Shown here piece by piece: positions 1 through 7,684 of a stretch of 64,000 bases of DNA. The DNA comes from Pseudomonadota bacterium. GTDB lineage: Bacteria > Pseudomonadota > Alphaproteobacteria > Rhizobiales > JAKPQE01. Where the stretch lies: contig JAKPQE010000113.1 of assembly GCA_029572955.1 (NCBI GenBank), positions 1 to 64,000 on the forward strand. Reading direction: 5' to 3'. How positions within the stretch are numbered: position 1 is the first letter of the stretch; every line of letters begins with the position of its first letter. Below the pieces are notes generated by a model that was not told the origin of the DNA, did not search any database, and saw nothing but the letters and a program-made list of their open reading frames with translations. The translations under genes were made by a program, and so were the position numbers.

Positions 1-86
1 CGGCGCAACAGGTGATCGCGCGGAACAAGCTGATCGAGCGTCACCATCTCGATCGCCAGTTGTTCAGGTCCAGGTTCCTTCAGCAT
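1..86 (-). mobile_element. IS1182-family transposase, N-terminal fragment running off the window
   Basis: The minus strand from base 86 to the left edge reads 28 codons from an ATG (MLKEPGPEQLAIEMVTLDQL and onward). This is the typical start of IS1182/ISL-type DDE transposases. The rest of the gene lies outside the window, so it cannot be said whether the copy is intact. The end of the element probably lies between base 87 and about 165, where two GC-rich hairpins and a run of inverted sequence occur. It borders the exopolysaccharide locus and may mark one edge of it. Family assignment rests on the recognised N-terminal motif only. Confidence 0.75.
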
Positions 87-140
87 GACCCACTGAATCA
101 AAAACCCCCGGCCAACACCAGGGGTTTGTCAGCAGTCTGA

Positions 141-163
141 CCCCGCCGTTTCGGCGGGGTTTT
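141..163 (+). terminator. Rho-independent terminator-like hairpin
   Basis: An 8-bp perfect stem CCCCGCCG/CGGCGGGG with a TTT loop is followed by TTTT. It lies between the IS1182 fragment and the 3' end of the co-polymerase gene. It works as an intrinsic terminator in the plus direction only, although both flanking genes read on the minus strand. It may therefore be part of the insertion-sequence end. Confidence 0.5.
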
Positions 164-189
164 GGCGTCGAAGGCGGCGCGGGCGAGGT

Positions 190-2358
190 TCAGGCGGCGC
201 GGCGGCTCGCCGGCGTCCTGCGGCTGCGCACGGCGGCGGCATCCTCGGTGCGGATCACCGACACCTCGCCGCGGCTCGCGGTCTTCAGCTCGATATAGGC
301 CCGCAGGGTCGCCGGATCGCTCGCGGTCCCGCGCGCCGCAAGGACCGAGAAACCGGCCAGCCCGGCGACGTAGCTCGCCACACCGCCCGCGTCGATCTCG
401 CCGACGTCGATCACGACGCGGTCGTAGGTCTGGGCAAGCGCCTCGAGGACATCGTGGAAGCGATCGGAATCGACGTCCTCGAGAGAGAGGTCGCGACCCT
501 CGCCGACGCCGATGAAATGGACGCGCGAGGCACGATCGCGGAACAGCACCTGGGCAAAGGAAACCTCGCCGTCGAGCAGATCGACGAGGCCGGGCATCGC
601 GCGCGCGGCCATCAGGCGGCTCAGTTCGCCGCCGCGCGCGGCGACGTCGATGAGAACGATGCTGGCGCCGCCCGCCGACATGTTGCGGGCAAGGCCGATG
701 GCGGTCTCGGCGCCGCCGGCGGCGGGCCCCGCCCCGGCGACGACGACGATGCGCGAGTGGTTCAGCGTGTCGGCACCGGCGATGCGGGCGTCGAGATCGG
801 CGACATTGCGGATCGGCGAGCGCGGCGTCGCGGCGGCCATCGGCTCGTCGGCGAGCGGCGGCGGCAGCTGCGGCTCGGCCAGGACCACGCCGTCGACCGG
901 CACCTCGCCGGGCACCACCGGCACGGCGATGCCGTCGAGGTCGTCGCGGCGCTTCAGGCCGGAGCCGGCGAGGAGTTCGCGCACCAGCACGAACAGCACC
1001 GAGAGGATCAGCACGGCGACCGTCGCGGCGACGATGGTCACCAGCTTCTTCGGATAGGCCGGCTCGTTGGACGGGCTGGCGCGGGAAATGATGCGGGCGT
1101 CGGCCGGCAGGTCGGCGGCGTCCTGGCGCGCGGCAGCCTCGCGATAGCGCGCAAGGAAGCTCTCGAGAAGATCGCGCTGGGCCTTGGCCTCGCGTTCGAG
1201 CGCCCTGAGGTCGACTTCCTGCTCGCCGGCGCGCGAGGCTTCGGCCTTCAGCGTCGCCAGTTCCTCGGTCAGCGACTGCTCGCGGGCGGCGGCGAGCGTG
1301 GCGTCGTTGGCATAGCCGCGCACGATGCGGTTCGCCTCGCGGCGGATCTGCGCCTCGAGGTCGGTGAGCTGGGCGTTCAGTTCGCGGATCCGCGGGTGGC
1401 CCGGAAGCAGCGTGATCGACTGCTGGGCGATCGCCGCCTTCTGCGTCACGACCTGTTCCTGGAGCCGCTGGATCAGCGGCGAGCTCATGATCTCGTTGAT
1501 GTTCTCGACGTCGCGGCCGGACGCCAGCATCTCGCCGAGCTGCTTCGCCTTGGCCTCGGCCTCGCTCTTCTCGGCGCGCACGCGGGCAAGCTGGGCGTTG
1601 ATGTCGGCAAGCTGCGAAGAGCCGAGCGTCATGTTGTTCTGGCCGACGAGGAGGTCGGAGCCGGAGCGGAACGCGGCGACCTTGCCCTCGGCCTCGGCGA
1701 CGCGCTTCCTCAGGTCGGCGATCTGGTTCTCGAGCCAGACGGTCGCGCCGCGCGTGTTCTCCGCCTTGGCGGACTGCTGCCAGGCGAGGTATTCCTCGGC
1801 AACCGCATTGGCGACGTCGGCGGCGAGCTTCGGATCGGCGGCCGAGAATTCGATGACGATGACCCGCGAGGTGGTGGCGCGGTAGACGGTGAGCCGCTCG
1901 TAGTATTTGGTGAGCACCCGCTCCTCGGCCGACATCTGCATCGGATCGCGGGCGATGCCGAGAGTGACGAGCACGCCCTTCAGCGCCGACATGCCTTCGA
2001 GCAGCGGGTCGAATTCGGCGAGCTTGCCGAGTTCGTAGCGCTTGACGACCTTACGGGCGAGATCGCGCGAGGTGATGATCTGGATCTGGCTGGCGACCGC
2101 CTCCTCCGACATCATCGAGGAGCTGTCGCTCGCCTGCGTCTCGCCGGAGGGCCGCGTGAAGGTCGTCTCCTGGCTCTCGACGAGCACCTGCGTCTCGGAC
2201 TGGTAGAGCGGCGTCTGGGTGTTGACCCAGAGATAGGCGAGGCCCGCGGCGATCATGGCGAGGGCGAGGATCTTGACGACGGACGCGCGCAAGGCCTTCA
2301 GCAACCCGCTGAAGTTGACCTCGACCTCATCCGCATCGTGAAAATCGAAACTGCCCAT
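190..2358 (-). CDS. Exopolysaccharide co-polymerase, ExoP/GumC/Wzz-type with degenerate kinase domain
   Basis: 722 aa. It should set chain length and couple polymerisation to export of an exopolysaccharide at the inner membrane. The N-terminus carries a Wzz-type transmembrane segment (about residues 28-48), followed by a long periplasmic part rich in coiled coil and a second transmembrane helix (about 440-462). The C-terminal third looks like a BY-kinase/ParA-like domain, but the expected P-loop is replaced by a G/A-rich stretch without the GKT residues, and there is no C-terminal tyrosine cluster. Autophosphorylation is therefore unlikely. It is divergent from the export lipoprotein gene, with a 182-bp shared control region. 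Recognition is by architecture and motifs. Confidence 0.85.
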   Translation of the reverse strand: MGSFDFHDADEVEVNFSGLLKALRASVVKILALAMIAAGLAYLWVNTQTPLYQSETQVLVESQETTFTRPSGETQASDSSSMMSEEAVASQIQIITSRDLARKVVKRYELGKLAEFDPLLEGMSALKGVLVTLGIARDPMQMSAEERVLTKYYERLTVYRATTSRVIVIEFSAADPKLAADVANAVAEEYLAWQQSAKAENTRGATVWLENQIADLRKRVAEAEGKVAAFRSGSDLLVGQNNMTLGSSQLADINAQLARVRAEKSEAEAKAKQLGEMLASGRDVENINEIMSSPLIQRLQEQVVTQKAAIAQQSITLLPGHPRIRELNAQLTDLEAQIRREANRIVRGYANDATLAAAREQSLTEELATLKAEASRAGEQEVDLRALEREAKAQRDLLESFLARYREAAARQDAADLPADARIISRASPSNEPAYPKKLVTIVAATVAVLILSVLFVLVRELLAGSGLKRRDDLDGIAVPVVPGEVPVDGVVLAEPQLPPPLADEPMAAATPRSPIRNVADLDARIAGADTLNHSRIVVVAGAGPAAGGAETAIGLARNMSAGGASIVLIDVAARGGELSRLMAARAMPGLVDLLDGEVSFAQVLFRDRASRVHFIGVGEGRDLSLEDVDSDRFHDVLEALAQTYDRVVIDVGEIDAGGVASYVAGLAGFSVLAARGTASDPATLRAYIELKTASRGEVSVIRTEDAAAVRSRRTPASRRAA

Positions 2359-2540
2359 ACTCGTCCCCGCAACGCCGGTCCGTACTTGCCGGCATTACAG
2401 ACGCTCATGGTAACCATGGGGTTAACCCTCGCCGCCCGTCGCCTCCCAACCTGCAAAAGCGGCAGCGGCCGGTCAGGATTTGTTAACCATGACGGCCGAA
2501 GAGTAGACGCAGCCAAGTTCGAACCATCGGCCGGAACTTC
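2359..2540. promoter_or_regulatory. Divergent control region of the exopolysaccharide locus with palindromes
   Basis: This spacer separates two divergent exopolysaccharide genes and must hold both promoters. It contains a 13-bp perfect palindrome CATGGTAACCATG (2406-2418), directly followed by the 10-bp palindrome GGGTTAACCC (2419-2428), and a third related site GTTAACCATG at 2482-2491. TTAACCAT matches the half-site described for the cell-cycle regulator CtrA in alphaproteobacteria, but binding is an inference. Confidence 0.5.
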
Positions 2541-3116
2541 ATGGTCTTGCGTGTCGCCGTGCAAAAGCTCGTCATGAGCCTCCTCGCGCTCGGCCTCCTT
2601 CTCGGAGGCTGTGCGAGCTATCAGCCGCGCCACACGGTCTTCGACGAATCCCTGACGGCTCCCTATCGGCTGGACAGCGGCGACAAGCTGCGCGTCAGCG
2701 TTTTCGGCCAGCAGGAACTCTCCAACACCTATGCGGTCGACAGCTCGGGCTATGTCGCGATGCCGCTGATCGGCGCGGTGCCGGCGCGCGGGCTCACGAC
2801 CCAGGAACTCGAGGCCTCGGTCGCGGCGCGGCTGCGCACCAACTACATCCGCGACCCGGACGTGACCGTCGAGGTCGCCAGCTACCGGCCCTTCTTCATC
2901 ATGGGCGAGGTCAAGACCGCCGGTCAGTACCCTTACGTCGCCGGCATGACCATGCAGACCGCGATCGCCATCGCCGGCGGCTACAGCCCGCGCGCCAACA
3001 AGCGCGAAGTCGTCGTGACGCGCCAGTTCAACGGCGAGGTCGTGCACGGCGTGGTGCCGATCACCTATCCGCTGCGCCCCGGCGACACGCTGTTCGTGCG
3101 CGAACGCTTCTTCTGA
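2541..3116 (+). CDS. Polysaccharide export lipoprotein, Wza/KpsD/GumB-type
   Basis: 191 aa. It would form the outer-membrane/periplasmic part of the export channel for exopolysaccharide. A signal peptide ends in the lipobox LLGGC (Cys about residue 25). The Poly_export domain follows with the typical YRLDSGDKLRVSVFGQ opening, and then a SLBB-type beta-grasp region (GEVKTAGQYPY). The length fits short alphaproteobacterial members that lack extra SLBB repeats. The glycosyltransferase gene starts within 20 bases, so they are probably co-transcribed. Confidence 0.9.
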   Translation: MVLRVAVQKLVMSLLALGLLLGGCASYQPRHTVFDESLTAPYRLDSGDKLRVSVFGQQELSNTYAVDSSGYVAMPLIGAVPARGLTTQELEASVAARLRTNYIRDPDVTVEVASYRPFFIMGEVKTAGQYPYVAGMTMQTAIAIAGGYSPRANKREVVVTRQFNGEVVHGVVPITYPLRPGDTLFVRERFF

Positions 3117-3133
3117 TCTTGCGGACCGACGCG

Positions 3134-4282
3134 ATGACCGACAGCGCAGGTGAAACCCTCGACATCCTGCAGGTACTGCGCGCGCCGGTCGGCGGCCTCT
3201 TCCGCCATGTCGCGGACCTGACGCGCGGCCTTGCGGCACGCGGCCACCGGATCGGCGTCGTCGCCGACGCCTCGACCGGCGATGCCATCGCCGAGGATGT
3301 CTTTGCCGAACTCGAAACCCTCTGCGCCCACGGCGTGACGCGGGTGCCGATGAGCCGCCAGATCGGCCTTTCCGACATCTCGGCAACGACCCATGTGCGC
3401 GACCGCATCGGCGCGACGGGAGCCCGGATCGTCCACGGCCACGGCGCCAAGGGCGGCGCCTATGCCCGCCTCGGGGCCCGCCTCGTCGGCGCCGGCGCGC
3501 GGCCCGCCGTCGTCTACACGACCCATGGCGGCAGCCTCCACTACAAGCGCTCGACGCCGGCCGGCTTCGTGTTCCTCACCCTCGAACAGCTGCTCGCGCC
3601 GCTCACCGACGCGGTCATCTTCGAGAGCGCCTATGGCGAGGGTGTCTTCGGCGAGAAGGTCGGCGCGCCGCCGGGCATCGCCCGGGTCATCCACAACGGC
3701 CTCCAGCCGGCCGAGTTCGAGCCGGTCGCGGGCGACCGGCGTTTCGATTTCCTCTATGTCGGCGAGCTGCGCACCCTCAAGGGTGTCGACGTGCTGATCT
3801 CGGCGCTTGCCCGCGTCGCCGGCCCCGACGGGCGGCCGGCAACGCTCAACATCGTCGGCGGCGGTCCCGACGAGGCCGCCTTCCGCGCCCAGGTCGCGGC
3901 GGCCGGTCTTGCCGATCGCGTCGTCTTTTCCGGCGTGCAGCGGGCCCGCCTCGCTTTCGGCACGGCCGGCGCCATCATCGTGCCGTCGCGCGCCGAATCC
4001 CTGCCCTACATCGTGCTCGAGGCCTCGGCGGCCGGCCTGCCGACGATCGCCACCCGGGTCGGCGGCATCGGCGAGATCTACGGCCCGACGGCCGACCGCC
4101 TGATTGCGGCCGACGACGTCGCGGCGCTCGCCGCCGCCATGAACGCCGTCCTTGCCGACCCGGCCGCGGCGGCAGCCGAGGCGGCCGAGCGGCGCGCCTT
4201 CGTCGAGCGGACCTTCGGTCTCGACCTGATGGTCGACACCATCGTCTCGCTCTACCGCGAGACGCTGGCAAGGCGGCCCTGA
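3134..4282 (+). CDS. Glycosyltransferase family 4
   Basis: 382 aa from ATG 3134 (a TTG at 3119 would add five residues). It is a GT-B fold retaining glycosyltransferase that adds a sugar to the lipid-linked repeat unit at the cytoplasmic membrane. Visible features are the N-terminal donor-side start LRAPVGGLFRHVADLTRG, a central VIHNGL motif, FLYVGELRTLKGVDVLI at the start of the C-terminal Rossmann domain, and the donor-binding segment PSRAESLPYIVLEASAAGLP, where the conserved E-x7-E pattern is present. It follows the export lipoprotein gene closely. The donor sugar cannot be told. Confidence 0.88.
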   Translation: MTDSAGETLDILQVLRAPVGGLFRHVADLTRGLAARGHRIGVVADASTGDAIAEDVFAELETLCAHGVTRVPMSRQIGLSDISATTHVRDRIGATGARIVHGHGAKGGAYARLGARLVGAGARPAVVYTTHGGSLHYKRSTPAGFVFLTLEQLLAPLTDAVIFESAYGEGVFGEKVGAPPGIARVIHNGLQPAEFEPVAGDRRFDFLYVGELRTLKGVDVLISALARVAGPDGRPATLNIVGGGPDEAAFRAQVAAAGLADRVVFSGVQRARLAFGTAGAIIVPSRAESLPYIVLEASAAGLPTIATRVGGIGEIYGPTADRLIAADDVAALAAAMNAVLADPAAAAAEAAERRAFVERTFGLDLMVDTIVSLYRETLARRP

Positions 4283-4367
4283 CGCCGCGCGCCGTCCGCT
4301 CGGCAAGTCGGCCCGGGCGGCCGTTTCCAGGCACCGCTTAGCCGCTTAAGTCTTCCTGAAGCTTTTT

Positions 4368-4414
4368 CTGATACCGGTCGTTCAACAAACAACAGAACGA
4401 ACAGCAGGTATCAG
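4368..4414. promoter_or_regulatory. Inverted repeat directly upstream of the sugar-phosphate transferase start
   Basis: The 8-bp arms CTGATACC (4368-4375) and GGTATCAG (4407-4414) are perfect inverted repeats separated by 31 bases. A shorter nested pair (GTCGTT and AACGA) lies inside. The right arm ends one base before the GTG start at 4416. The position suits either an operator or an mRNA leader hairpin covering the ribosome-binding site. No regulator is known for it here. Confidence 0.4.
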
Positions 4415-4415
4415 G

Positions 4416-5888
4416 GTGACAGGGATGCTGATCGATACGAAGGAAGCTTTCCGCAACGAATTGCGGTCCGGAACGGCTGCGACGCCGCAGGAAGAAGTCC
4501 GGCGACGCGAGCGGACCCGACCGCTCGGCCCGAAAGCCCTCGAAATCATCCGCGAACCGGTCGGCGAGCCGGTTTCCCGCGTCGTCCTGACCGGCATGGT
4601 GCGGATCGGCGATTTCGTGCTGACCGCGCTCGTCGGCGCCCTCGTCTACGGCGTCTACCTCTATGGCAGCCTCGGTTTCGACGGCCTCTACATGGCTCTG
4701 CTGCTCGCCGCGCCGGCGACGACCGTCCTGCTCCTGCAGGCGCTGAACGCCTATCGCGTCAACCAGTTCCGCAGCATCGCCCGGCAGTCGGCCCGCATCG
4801 CGGCGGCCTGGACCGGCGTCTTCGGCCTCGTGCTCACGACCCTGTTCTTCCTGAAAGCCGGTGCCGAGGTCTCCCGCCTCTGGCTCGGCGTCTGGTATGT
4901 CGCCGGCCTTGCCGCCCTCGTCGGCGCCCGCGTCGGCCTCTACGGACTGGTGCGCGGCTGGACCCAGGCCGGCCGGTTGCAGCAGCGCGCCGCGATCGTC
5001 GGCGGCGGCGAGGCGGCCGAGAAGCTGATCGCCGACCTCGAGGCCTCCAACGAGCACGACATCCGCATCTGCGGCGTCTTCGACGACCGCGGCGACGAGC
5101 GCTCCTCGGACATGATCGGCGGCTATCCCAAGCTCGGCAATGTCGACGATCTCGTCGAATTCGCCCGCCATACGCGCATCGACCTGCTGATCGTCACCAT
5201 TCCGATGACCGCCGAGGCGCGCGTCCTGCAGATGCTCAAGAAGCTCTGGGTGCTGCCGGCCGACATCCGCATGAGCGCCCATACCAACAAGCTGCGCCTG
5301 CACCGGCGCGCCTATTCCTATATCGGCAACGTGCCGTTCCTCGACGTCTTCGACCGGCCGATCGCCGACTGGGACGTCATCGTCAAGGCGGTGTTCGACC
5401 GCGTCGTCGGCGCGGCGATGCTCGTCGCCTTCGCGCCGGTGATGGCCGCCGTCGCGCTCGCCGTGAAGCTCGAATCGAAAGGCCCGGTGTTCTTCAAGCA
5501 GCGCCGCCACGGCTTCAACAACGAGCTGATCGCGGTCTACAAGTTCCGCTCGATGTACACCGACCGCTGCGACACCAACGCGGCCAAGCTCGTCACCAAG
5601 GACGATCCGCGCGTCACCAGGGTCGGCAAGTTCATCCGCAAGACGAGCCTCGACGAGCTGCCGCAGCTCTTCAACGTCGTCAAGGGCGAGCTCTCGCTCG
5701 TCGGCCCGCGCCCGCACGCCACCCAGGCCAAGGCCGACAACCAGCTCTACAAGGACGTCGTCGACGGCTACTACGCCCGCCACAAGGTCAAGCCCGGCAT
5801 CACCGGCTGGGCCCAGATCAACGGCTGGCGCGGCGAAACCGACACCGCCGACAAGATCCAGGGCCGCGTCGAGCACGACCTCTATTAG
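4416..5888 (+). CDS. Undecaprenyl-phosphate sugar phosphotransferase (ExoY/WcaJ-type), interrupted by an amber codon
   Basis: 490 aa up to a TAG at 5886-5888. The same frame then continues for 28 more codons to a TGA at 5973-5975, and those codons restore the conserved family tail (IENWSILFDLYILVMTP). The TAG stands where homologues have a tyrosine in the DLYYIENWS stretch, so it looks like a one-base Tyr-to-stop change. The protein has about four N-terminal membrane helices, a CoA-binding-like Rossmann part ([13 protein letters not shown]) and the C-terminal bacterial sugar transferase domain ([33 protein letters not shown]). It would start the exopolysaccharide repeat unit on undecaprenyl phosphate. 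The start is GTG 4416, or ATG 4425. Confidence 0.85.
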   Translation: MTGMLIDTKEAFRNELRSGTAATPQEEVRRRERTRPLGPKALEIIREPVGEPVSRVVLTGMVRIGDFVLTALVGALVYGVYLYGSLGFDGLYMALLLAAPATTVLLLQALNAYRVNQFRSIARQSARIAAAWTGVFGLVLTTLFFLKAGAEVSRLWLGVWYVAGLAALVGARVGLYGLVRGWTQAGRLQQRAAIVGGGEAAEKLIADLEASNEHDIRICGVFDDRGDERSSDMIGGYPKLGNVDDLVEFARHTRIDLLIVTIPMTAEARVLQMLKKLWVLPADIRMSAHTNKLRLHRRAYSYIGNVPFLDVFDRPIADWDVIVKAVFDRVVGAAMLVAFAPVMAAVALAVKLESKGPVFFKQRRHGFNNELIAVYKFRSMYTDRCDTNAAKLVTKDDPRVTRVGKFIRKTSLDELPQLFNVVKGELSLVGPRPHATQAKADNQLYKDVVDGYYARHKVKPGITGWAQINGWRGETDTADKIQGRVEHDLY

Positions 5889-5971
5889 ATCGAGAACTGG
5901 TCGATCCTCTTCGATCTCTACATCCTGGTGATGACGCCGGTCTCGCTCATGTCGAAATCGGAGAACGCCTA

Positions 5972-7222
5972 TTGAGCGAGGCCAGCGCGACCGCATCGAT
6001 CCGGGCAGACGGTGCCGCCCGCCCACGGGCGGCACCGCACGTCTCGCTCGGGCTCGTCGGACGCGTCCTCGTCTCGATCACCGTCTTTTCGAGCGCCATC
6101 GTCTATCGCGAGCCGGCGCCCTACGAGATTCTGGCGGTCGCGACGGTCGCCTTCTTCTTCGCGGTCGCCGGCCTCGCCTTCGCGCGCGAGACGCTGCCGG
6201 CGGTGATCCTGCTGCTCCTTTTCGTCGTCGGCGGCCTCGGCGGGCCTATCGTGGCGATCGATACCGGCGGCGCGGTGATGTATCTCGCCGTCACGGCCTT
6301 CCTCGCGGCGACGACGATCTTCTTTGCAAGCTATGTCGCGGCCAATGCCGAACGGCGGATGGAGGCGATCCTCGCGGCCTATCTCGCCGGCGCGCTGGTC
6401 GCCGCGCTCGCCGGCATCATCGGCTATTTCCACCTCCTGCCCGGCTCGGAGATGTTCACGCTCTACGGCCGGGCGCGCGGCACGTTCCAGGATCCGAACC
6501 CTTACGGCGCGTTTCTGATCCTGCCGGCACTCTTTGCCCTGCAGCGGGTGCTGGTCGGCCGGATCGAGCGGGCGGTCCTGCCGACGATCGCCTTCTGCGT
6601 CATCACCATCGCGATCTTCCTGTCGTTCTCGCGCGCCGCCTGGGGCATGCTCGCCGTCGCCACGCTGCTCGTCGTCGCCCTCACCTTCCTCCTGGCGCCG
6701 TCGAACCGGGTGCGCGGGCGCATCGTCGTTCTCGCGGTCATCGGCGCGGTCCTCGTCGTCGCGGCGATCGCCGTCGCCCTTTCGATCGAGGAAATCCGCA
6801 GCCTGCTCCTGCAGCGCGCGAGCCTCGTGCAGGACTACGATTCCGGTCCGCAGGGCCGCTTCGGGCGTTACCTGCCCGGCCTGCTCCTGTCGCTGGAACA
6901 TCCGTTCGGCCTCGGTCCCGGCGGCTTCGCCCGTGTTTTCCCGGAAGACCCGCACAACACGTTCCTCAAAGCATTCGTCGAGTATTCCTGGCTCTCCGGC
7001 GTCGCTTATCTTCTGCTCGTCCTCGTCACTCTCTACGAGACCGGCAAGCGCGTCTTCGAGGCCGGCCCCTATCGCTGGTACCTCATACCGGTTTTCGTCG
7101 CCTTCCTCGTCAATGCGCTCGAGAGCGTGATCATCGACGTCGATCATTGGCGGCATTTCTATCTGCTCGTCGGCCTCAGCTGGGGCCTCGTTGCGGCGCA
7201 CGACCGCGCACGAACCAGGTAG
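5972..7222 (+). CDS. O-antigen ligase/polymerase-like membrane protein
   Basis: 416 aa polytopic membrane protein with about ten hydrophobic helices and a periplasmic loop containing GTFQDPNPYGAFL and GLGPGGFARVFPEDPHNTFL, which are hallmarks of the Wzy_C/O-antigen ligase family (conserved R and H in the large loop). It probably polymerises the exopolysaccharide repeat. The TTG start at 5972 overlaps the TGA that ends the full-length sugar transferase frame (TTGA), which argues that the upstream amber codon is a recent change in a formerly coupled pair. Confidence 0.82.
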   Translation: MSEASATASIRADGAARPRAAPHVSLGLVGRVLVSITVFSSAIVYREPAPYEILAVATVAFFFAVAGLAFARETLPAVILLLLFVVGGLGGPIVAIDTGGAVMYLAVTAFLAATTIFFASYVAANAERRMEAILAAYLAGALVAALAGIIGYFHLLPGSEMFTLYGRARGTFQDPNPYGAFLILPALFALQRVLVGRIERAVLPTIAFCVITIAIFLSFSRAAWGMLAVATLLVVALTFLLAPSNRVRGRIVVLAVIGAVLVVAAIAVALSIEEIRSLLLQRASLVQDYDSGPQGRFGRYLPGLLLSLEHPFGLGPGGFARVFPEDPHNTFLKAFVEYSWLSGVAYLLLVLVTLYETGKRVFEAGPYRWYLIPVFVAFLVNALESVIIDVDHWRHFYLLVGLSWGLVAAHDRARTR

Positions 7223-7684
7223 ACGCTCTCGATCTGCAATTTTCGATTGCTTCAATATTTATATTTTTCTTTTTAATTGTATTCAGCAACCAAACCGCGC
7301 ATCAAAGCTAGAACCGATACCCATTCCTTCGTGCAAACTCGATGCAAGGCATCGGCATGTCCTTTTGCCGACTATTTCCAAACCGACCGCACGATCTAAA
7401 AAAAACCGGTGCGGTATTTCTCTCAACGACGCACCAAGTGCATAGCTTTTCATCACATAAGAAAACTCTAATCAACAAATACTGGATCATTTCGGCAGGT
7501 ATTAACGATCCATTAGCTCCCGAGCTGCACATTCGAGGCAATATGATCGAGTCCCGAGGTCGGTGCAGAGCGGCGGGATCCACCTTCACGGGCCGATGCC
7601 GCTTCTGCAAACAGATCGACTCCGTCTTCCGTCATCGGTCGCGGATGCACGGGCTTCGGTTCTTGGCCTAACGAGGATCAGCCA
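7223..7684. other. AT-rich intergenic region upstream of the chemotaxis receptor
   Basis: These 460 bases are clearly poorer in G+C than the flanking genes, especially 7235-7300 with long runs of A and T. Short open frames exist on both strands but have no recognisable family or convincing ribosome-binding site. The right end must contain the promoter of the chemotaxis gene, whose start is preceded by AACGAGGATCAGCC. It may be a remnant of transferred DNA, as it ends the exopolysaccharide locus. Confidence 0.5.

Noticed and set aside
454-2577. Long plus-strand frame of 707 codons opposite the co-polymerase gene
   Set aside because: It is rich in Arg, Gly, Ala and His with no domain, as expected for the antisense of a GC-rich gene. 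The minus-strand gene has clear family motifs.
7342-7671. 109-codon frame in the AT-rich spacer before the chemotaxis gene
   Set aside because: No ribosome-binding site, no family, and an overlapping frame on the other strand of similar length; treated as non-coding.
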